A DNA stretch of 8,338 nucleotides, taken from NCBI GenBank assembly GCA_027335545.1, contig DAHWHV010000422.1, positions 1 through 8,338 of the forward strand, in the 5' to 3' direction. This stretch comes from Clostridia bacterium (GTDB lineage Bacteria > Bacillota_E > RBS10-35 > JAJYVN01). The notes under the pieces were generated by a model. It was not told where the DNA came from and did not search any database. It saw nothing but the letters and a program-made list of their open reading frames with translations. Shown here piece after piece: positions 4,440 to 8,338 of this stretch. Position 1 is the stretch's first letter, and every line of letters starts with the position of its first letter. The position numbers and the translations under genes were made by a program.

Positions 4440-6037
4440 CGCTCCGCCCCGTGCAGCAGCTCCAGATTGGTCAGGTAATCGATCGCCGAACGATTGTCCG
4501 TCAGCAGCCAGCCCCCGGCCCCGGCGTCTGCCTCCCAGGCCGCGGCCACGTCCGAGCCCAGCGGCTGCAGGAGCGCCGGCAGCGCCCCCGCGGCCTGCAG
4601 GCGGGAGGCGTGCAGCGGCGTCAGCGAACCGGCCACCAGGTAGTTGAAGGCGCCCGGCACCCGGGCGACGTACGTATAGGGAAAGGCCGCGTGCAGGGTG
4701 CGCACGATCGACAGCAGCAGCAGGCTGTGGCGGGAGAGGGCGTTGACGTTCAGGGCGATGATCCCGCCCGGCCGCAAATGGGCGCGGGCCAACGCGAAAA
4801 ACTGCTCCGTGGCGAGTTCGTACGGGATGTAGAGTTCGCGCGCGTAGGCGTCCACGATAATGATGTCGTACTGGCCTGACGGCCCGTGGGCCGCCTGCAG
4901 GAAGGTGCGCCCGTCGTCCACCTTGATGCGGGCCGCCAGCGCCGGGGACAGGCCGAAGTAGCGGCTGGCCAGGCTCGCCACCACCGGATCGATCTCCACG
5001 CCGGTCAGCGCCAAGTGATAACGACGGCTCAGCACGTCGTGGTACTGACGCAGGATCGTGCCGCCCCCGGCGCCGATCACCAGCACGCGCCGCCGCACCC
5101 CACCCCGCAGGGCCGGCAGGAGCATGTACGCGTCGTAGTAGAGCCCAGTCAGGTCCGATCCCTGGCGCCAGACCGACTGGACGCCCCCCCCGTCGTTGAC
5201 CTCCAGCATCGTCATCCGACCGTGGCGCACGACCTGCACGAACTGGTACGGGCTCTGGGCCTCGAAGAGCAGCCCCGGCTGCGGCCGCACCACCCCGGAT
5301 GTCAGCACGCCCACGACCAGCGGCAGGACCAGCGCCCCCAACCACCATCGCCGGCGGAGGCCCAGCGCGCCGGTGACGATCAGCAGCGCCCCCAACCCGA
5401 CCAGCGTCTGGTCCGTCCCCAGGAAGGGGATGGTCACAAAGGCCGGCACGAAGGTGCCGAAGATGCTCCCCGCCGTCGCCCAGGCCTCCAGGGACCCCAC
5501 GACGCGCCCGGACATCGCCGCCGGTCGGGCCGCCACACCCAGGCGCAGGGCGAAGGGCGTCGCGAAGGCCAGAAGGAAGACCGGCGGGGCGATCACCAGC
5601 AGCACGGCCAACAGCGACAGGAGGATCACCGACAGGGGCGTGGCCGTGATCCCGGCCCCCAACATCCCGATGGCCCAGCGGCCCGCGAAGGGCAGGGCCA
5701 AGGCCAACAGCCCCGCCCCGAGCATCGACCCGTACAGGCCCCCGGCACCCGGCCGCCGGTCGGCCAGGGCGCCCCCCACGCGGTAGCCGACCGTCAACGC
5801 CAGGAGGATCGTACCGATGAGGTTGGCCCACACCAACTGGGAGGTGCCAAAGGCGGGGGCCAGGAGGCGCGACGCCGCCATCTCCATCCCCATGGTCGCC
5901 ACACCGGCCACGGTCGCCGTCGCGCAGAGCGCCCGCCAGGACACCGGCAGCCCGGCGGGACCCCCGGCCACCGGCTGCTCGACCGCGCCGTCCGTGGGGG
6001 TTCCCGCGTCGTGGGCTCCCGCCTCCGGTTGCGCCAC
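4427..6037 (-). CDS. Membrane-anchored spermidine-synthase-like (aminopropyltransferase-fold) protein
   Basis: A 536-residue protein. The N-terminal half (about 36-250) holds about seven hydrophobic helices. The C-terminal half (about 257-536) is a SpeE-type Rossmann methyltransferase-fold domain: VLVIGAGGGTILRQY (318-332, nucleotide-loop motif), GVEIDPVV (346-353), KVDDGRTFL (372-380) and YDIIIVDAYARELYIP (390-405). This is the fused membrane/spermidine synthase architecture common in bacteria. Real spermidine synthases have two aspartates in this last motif (DSxD, as in the Thermotoga enzyme). Here only Asp396 is kept and the second position is Ala399, so spermidine synthesis is doubtful and the substrate is unknown. 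The start is GTG at 6035-6037 with GAGGAGG about 8 nt upstream. The stop lies inside a 23-bp hairpin. The gene is 198 nt downstream of rnhB, behind a hairpin, and so may be a separate unit, though I see no promoter. Confidence 0.82.
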   Translation of the reverse strand: MAQPEAGAHDAGTPTDGAVEQPVAGGPAGLPVSWRALCATATVAGVATMGMEMAASRLLAPAFGTSQLVWANLIGTILLALTVGYRVGGALADRRPGAGGLYGSMLGAGLLALALPFAGRWAIGMLGAGITATPLSVILLSLLAVLLVIAPPVFLLAFATPFALRLGVAARPAAMSGRVVGSLEAWATAGSIFGTFVPAFVTIPFLGTDQTLVGLGALLIVTGALGLRRRWWLGALVLPLVVGVLTSGVVRPQPGLLFEAQSPYQFVQVVRHGRMTMLEVNDGGGVQSVWRQGSDLTGLYYDAYMLLPALRGGVRRRVLVIGAGGGTILRQYHDVLSRRYHLALTGVEIDPVVASLASRYFGLSPALAARIKVDDGRTFLQAAHGPSGQYDIIIVDAYARELYIPYELATEQFFALARAHLRPGGIIALNVNALSRHSLLLLSIVRTLHAAFPYTYVARVPGAFNYLVAGSLTPLHASRLQAAGALPALLQPLGSDVAAAWEADAGAGGWLLTDNRSAIDYLTNLELLHGAERGIR

Positions 6038-6044
6038 CCGCCGC

Positions 6045-6097
6045 CCTCCTCAACCGGACCGCGTAGCGCCAAGCCCAGGAGGTCGCTGCGCCAAGCC
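6045..6097 (-). promoter_or_regulatory. Possible Shine-Dalgarno sequestration and 22-nt-spaced direct repeat
   Basis: On the minus strand the Shine-Dalgarno AGGAGG (6045-6050) of the spermidine-synthase-like gene can pair with CCTCCT (6077-6082) 26 nt upstream. The 10-mer GGCTTGGCGC occurs twice (6088-6097 and 6066-6075), spaced 22 nt or about two helical turns, an arrangement seen at some operators. Each observation is direct, but six-base complementarity to a Shine-Dalgarno sequence is weak evidence. Confidence 0.25.
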
Positions 6098-6236
6098 GCA
6101 GCCGGCCCCTCCGCCACCACGCAGCGAAGCTCGCCTGCGATCAGCGCTGCTCCGCGAACGGGAGTGGGCTACGAGGAACGCGGGCCACCGCAACCGGAGG
6201 ACGGTACGGCAAGAGCGAGCTCTTGCCGTACCGTCC
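6074..6236 (+). repeat. Structured repeat element, copy 3 (full length)
   Basis: On the plus strand this copy runs from CCCAGGA (6074-6080) through a hairpin GCTGCG/CGCAGC (6085-6102), a CGCA/TGCG stem around GCGAAGC (6119-6139) and the core (AGTGGG, CGAGGAACGCGG, CCGGAGGACGG; 6159-6204). It ends in an 18-bp perfect hairpin (6199-6236). It has nearly the same length (163 nt against 162 nt) and order of stems as the copy at 3232-3393, but lies on the opposite strand. It fills most of the gap between rnhB and the spermidine-synthase-like gene. Its terminal hairpin touches the rnhB stop codon. Confidence 0.75.
6199..6236 (-). terminator. 18-bp perfect hairpin at the end of rnhB
   Basis: Arms 6199-6216 and 6219-6236 are perfect reverse complements with a 2-nt spacer. 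The hairpin begins at the last base of the rnhB stop codon (complement at 6236-6238). On the minus strand TCCGG follows, with no U-tract. It is also the terminal stem of the repeat element at 6074-6236, so either the element was co-opted as an operon end or it targets such hairpins. Confidence 0.55.
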
Positions 6237-6928
6237 TACTCCGCCAAGCGAAAGCTGCGCCGATGCAGGGGGCAGGGGCCCAGGCGGCGCAGGGCGGCGC
6301 GGTGTCCCGCCGTGGGGTAGCCCTTGTGCGCGGCGAAGCCATACCCGGGATAGGCCGCGTCCCAGCGCGTCATCAGGGCGTCGCGGTGCACCTTGGCCAC
6401 CACCGACGCCGCCGCGATGCTGCAGGAGAGCCCGTCGCCACCGATCAGCGGTGTCTGCGGGCACGGTAGGCGGGGGTTGCGCAACCCGTCGACCAAGGCG
6501 TGCTCGGCCCGCACCCCCAACAGGGCCAGCGCCTGGCGCATCGCCTCGAAGCTAGCCTGCGCGATCCCCAGGCGGTCGATCTCCCCCTCGTCCACCTCGG
6601 CGACCGCCACGCCCACGGCGACGGCCTGGATCCGTGGCACCAGCGCCTCACGGACCTGGGCGCCGAGGCGCTTGCTGTCATCGAGCCCGGGCAGGGCCTC
6701 CACGCCCAAGCCGACGGGCAGCACGACAGCCGCGGCGACCACCGGCCCCGCCAGCGGCCCCCGCCCGACCTCGTCCAGCCCAACCACGACGCGGTGCCCC
6801 TGGCGCCAGAGGCGTTCCTCAAAGAGCAGGGTCGGGCCCGTCCGCCGCCCCCGCTCCGTTCGGTCCCCGCTCCCCGGCGCTTCCGGCGCCGACCGGCCCC
6901 ACGTTTGCAGTGGCCCGCCCCCCCGCAC
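6236..6928 (-). CDS. rnhB: Ribonuclease HII
   Basis: A 230-residue protein with all RNase HII hallmarks: GLDEVGRGPLAGPVVAAAVVL (Asp52, Glu53), DDSKRL (83-88), LVDGL with Asp147, GGDGLSCSIAAASVVAKVHRD with Asp165, and YPGYGFAAHKGYPTAGH near 193-209. The four carboxylates match the known metal-binding site. The enzyme cleaves the RNA strand at ribonucleotides in DNA and in RNA-DNA hybrids. The start is the GTG at 6926-6928, preceded by GGAGGAG at suitable spacing. It gives an N-terminal extension of about 33 low-complexity residues before the usual LLFEERLWRQG segment and a 110-nt overlap with ylqF in another frame. A later non-canonical start near the LLFEE segment (about 197 residues) cannot be excluded. 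Last gene of the rplS-ylqF-rnhB unit. Confidence 0.93.
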   Translation of the reverse strand: MRGGGPLQTWGRSAPEAPGSGDRTERGRRTGPTLLFEERLWRQGHRVVVGLDEVGRGPLAGPVVAAAVVLPVGLGVEALPGLDDSKRLGAQVREALVPRIQAVAVGVAVAEVDEGEIDRLGIAQASFEAMRQALALLGVRAEHALVDGLRNPRLPCPQTPLIGGDGLSCSIAAASVVAKVHRDALMTRWDAAYPGYGFAAHKGYPTAGHRAALRRLGPCPLHRRSFRLAE

Positions 6929-7772
6929 CGCACTCCTCCGTGTCCTCCAGGGTCAGCGGCCCGAGGTCGCCGCGGCGAAAGTCCGCCAACACCACGCTGG
7001 CCGCCCGATGCCCGTCGGGGACGCCCCCCTGCCCCAACAGGCCCCGCCGACGGGCGATGGCCCGAAGGCTGGCCCCGCCCTCCGGGGCGTCCGCGCGGAC
7101 CAATCCGTACCGTGCCAGCAAGCCGCTCGGCCGCCGCTCCAGCAGCCAGTCGATCAGCGAGGCCCCGGCCCGCTCTTCATCGACGGACCGCGCGCCCAGC
7201 GCGCCGATCGCCCACAGCCGCCAGACCACGGGCCAGGTCCCGAGCCGAGGGAGCAGCACCCCGGGCAGGTCCAGCACCTGGCCCCCCTCGGGCACCCGCA
7301 GCCACTGCGGGCCGCGCGTGACCCCGGGGGCCGCGCCCACCGCGGCGTGCCGCCCTCCGGTTACACGGTTGAGCAGTGTGCTCTTGCCGGTGTTGGGCAC
7401 CCCCACGACCAAGGCGCGCCGCGTGGCCGCACCGCCAGGGCTGGCCCCCTGGACCGCGGCGAAGGCCGCCCAGAGGCCACCCAGGCCCCCGCTCCCCCGC
7501 AGGTCCAACGCCACGACGGGTCCATCCGCCCGCAACCGCCGCAGCCAGCGACCGGTGGCCTCCGGTTCGGCGAGGTCGCGCTTGGTCAACACGAGCACCC
7601 GCGGCTTGTCCCCACACAACCGGAGCAGGCGCGGGTTGCGGCTGGCCCGGGGGCAGCGGGCGTCCGCCACCTCCCAAACCACGTCCACGGCCGCCAGGTA
7701 CCGCCGCAGGTCGCGCTCGGCCCGGCGCATATGGCCGGTCAGCGCCCCCTGTCCCCCATCCTCAGCGGCCAC
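6819..7772 (-). CDS. ylqF: Ribosome biogenesis GTPase YlqF/RbgA
   Basis: A 317-residue circularly permuted GTPase. The G4 motif comes first (VLTKRD, ending at Asp66), then the P-loop GVPNTGKST (124-132), G2 Thr152 in PGVTRGPQW, and G3 DLPG (168-171). This order is diagnostic of the YlqF/YawG family. GHMRRAERDL (13-22) matches the usual N-terminal GHMAKA segment. In Bacillus the protein binds the late 50S assembly intermediate and is needed to incorporate L16 and other proteins. The start is GTG at 7770-7772, 32 nt after the rplS stop, with GGGGGGTGG upstream. The last 35 or so residues (Gly/Ala-rich, ending GPDPAL) look like a low-complexity tail and cover the overlap with rnhB. A longer upstream open frame would overlap rplS and translates as nonsense. 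Confidence 0.92.
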   Translation of the reverse strand: MAAEDGGQGALTGHMRRAERDLRRYLAAVDVVWEVADARCPRASRNPRLLRLCGDKPRVLVLTKRDLAEPEATGRWLRRLRADGPVVALDLRGSGGLGGLWAAFAAVQGASPGGAATRRALVVGVPNTGKSTLLNRVTGGRHAAVGAAPGVTRGPQWLRVPEGGQVLDLPGVLLPRLGTWPVVWRLWAIGALGARSVDEERAGASLIDWLLERRPSGLLARYGLVRADAPEGGASLRAIARRRGLLGQGGVPDGHRAASVVLADFRRGDLGPLTLEDTEECGAGGRATANVGPVGAGSAGERGPNGAGAADGPDPAL

Positions 7773-7804
7773 GCGCCCACCCCCCGCGCCCAGCCGGGCG
7801 GCGC

Positions 7805-8152
7805 TCAGGCCTCCCGGCGCCGCTCGCGGATGCGGGCCGCCTTGCCGCTCCGCCCCCGCAGGTAGAAGAGCTTGGCCCGCCGGACGCGCCCGCGCCGGAC
7901 GACCTCGATCCGTTCCACGCGCGGTGAGTGCAACGGGAAGGTCCGCTCCACCCCCACCCCGGAGGTCACCCGCCGCACGGTGAAGGTCTCGGTCACGCTC
8001 CGCCCCCGGCGCGCGATGACGGCCCCTTCGAAGACCTGGATGCGTTCGCGGGTGCCCTCCTTGATCTTGGCGTGCACCCGCACGGTGTCCCCGGGCATGA
8101 ACTCGGGGCGCTCCTGCAATTGCTCCTGCTCGATGACCGCAATCAGATCCAT
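7805..8152 (-). CDS. rplS: 50S ribosomal protein L19
   Basis: A 115-residue protein of normal family length, starting [12 protein letters not shown] and containing [50 protein letters not shown], and [20 protein letters not shown] near the end. L19 sits at the 30S-50S interface of the ribosome. The ATG at 8150-8152 gives the standard N-terminus. AGGAGG lies 13 nt upstream, farther than usual, with weaker GGCGG closer. A GTG 8 codons upstream is possible but would add non-conserved residues. First gene of the rplS-ylqF-rnhB unit, directly behind a promoter. Confidence 0.97.
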   Translation of the reverse strand: MDLIAVIEQEQLQERPEFMPGDTVRVHAKIKEGTRERIQVFEGAVIARRGRSVTETFTVRRVTSGVGVERTFPLHSPRVERIEVVRRGRVRRAKLFYLRGRSGKAARIRERRREA

Positions 8153-8185
8153 CGGGTGTCCGCCGCCTCCTCGCACATCCGCAGC

Positions 8186-8194
8186 AGTATAGCA
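8186..8194 (-). promoter_or_regulatory. Extended -10 promoter upstream of rplS
   Basis: On the minus strand TGC-TATACT (8186-8194) is an extended -10 element in otherwise GC-rich sequence, 34 nt before the rplS ATG. No good -35 hexamer lies 16-18 nt upstream, which fits the extended -10 class. The 5' leader would be about 27 nt. This suggests rplS-ylqF-rnhB can be transcribed independently of upstream genes such as trmD, which often precedes rplS but is not in the window. Confidence 0.6.
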
Positions 8195-8201
8195 GACCGG
8201 A

Positions 8202-8227
8202 CAGCGCCTGCGGCCCAGACCCCGCGG
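8202..8227. repeat. Dispersed partial copy of the palindromic repeat
   Basis: The plus strand has CAGCGCCTGCGGCC (8202-8215), identical to 14 nt of array units 2 and 4 at 3486-3645. Then CAGACCCCGCG follows, where the array has TGACCCCGCG. Half of the palindrome's left arm is lost. It lies immediately upstream of the rplS -10 element, in the position of the -35 region. Confidence 0.55.
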
Positions 8228-8229
8228 CG

Positions 8230-8338
8230 GCCTCGGCACCGGGGCGCGGCGCCTCAGAACGCGGTTCCCGCGCACCCCGGCGCGGACCGGGCCCAAGCGC
8301 GGGGCGGGGCACCGGACGGCGCCCGGCCAGGGCGGCGC
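8230..8338. other. GC-rich flank upstream of rplS, content unresolved
   Basis: This edge of the window shows no complete gene. A minus-strand frame that enters from the right and stops at a TGA near 8257 could be the C-terminus of an upstream gene, but its residues (Pro/Arg/Gly/Ala-rich) match no family I recognise. Confidence 0.3.

Noticed and set aside
4886..6469. Long plus-strand open frame (527 codons) opposite the spermidine-synthase-like gene
   Set aside because: It is rich in Gln, His, Arg and Pro with no recognisable domain, and lies antisense to a clearly coding gene. High GC makes such antisense frames common.
6393..7865. Plus-strand open frame (490 codons) opposite rnhB and ylqF
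   Set aside because: It is antisense to two confidently identified genes, its composition is low-complexity Pro/Arg/Ser, and it has no motif.

Overview
This is a very GC-rich bacterial chromosomal window. Nearly all genes lie on the minus strand, with GTG or TTG starts preceded by strong GGAGG-type ribosome binding sites. The best phylogenetic clue is the gene order rplS-ylqF(rbgA)-rnhB at the right end, which is typical of Bacillota, together with a Bacillota-like RNase HII N-terminus. A GC-rich, possibly thermophilic Bacillota-like lineage (or a neighbouring phylum such as Chloroflexota) is my inference, not a firm assignment. No transposase, phage gene, CRISPR array, tRNA or rRNA was seen.

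Layout from the right, in the direction of minus-strand transcription. An extended -10 promoter (8186-8194) precedes rplS (L19), then ylqF/rbgA (circularly permuted ribosome-assembly GTPase), then rnhB (RNase HII), which overlaps the end of ylqF by 110 nt. This housekeeping unit ends at an 18-bp perfect hairpin that starts at the rnhB stop codon. Next comes a membrane-anchored spermidine-synthase-like protein (4427-6037). A 23-bp perfect hairpin covers its stop codon.

The middle of the window (3194-4426) is mostly non-coding and unusual. It holds an array of four GC-rich palindromic repeats (3486-3645), two of three copies of a structured repeat element (the third is at 6074-6236), and one small plus-strand gene for an acidic, proline-rich 55-residue protein (3998-4165). 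An L,D-transpeptidase with a peptidoglycan-binding domain (2318-3193) lies on the other side and reads away from it.

The left part holds a consensus-like sigma-70 promoter (2004-2032), a structured leader of about 260 nt, an HMG-CoA reductase gene (354-1739; class I-like motifs, TTG start), and the first 59 codons of a possible ferritin-like or R2-like diiron protein running off the edge.

The most notable unexplained signal is the three-copy element at 3232-3393 (minus), 3942-3986 (plus, core only) and 6074-6236 (plus). The copies share a core with a nested stem-loop plan. The two long copies end in a hairpin with two compensatory base-pair changes. Substitutions do not follow a coding pattern, so a structured RNA or hairpin-type DNA repeat is favoured over a gene remnant.
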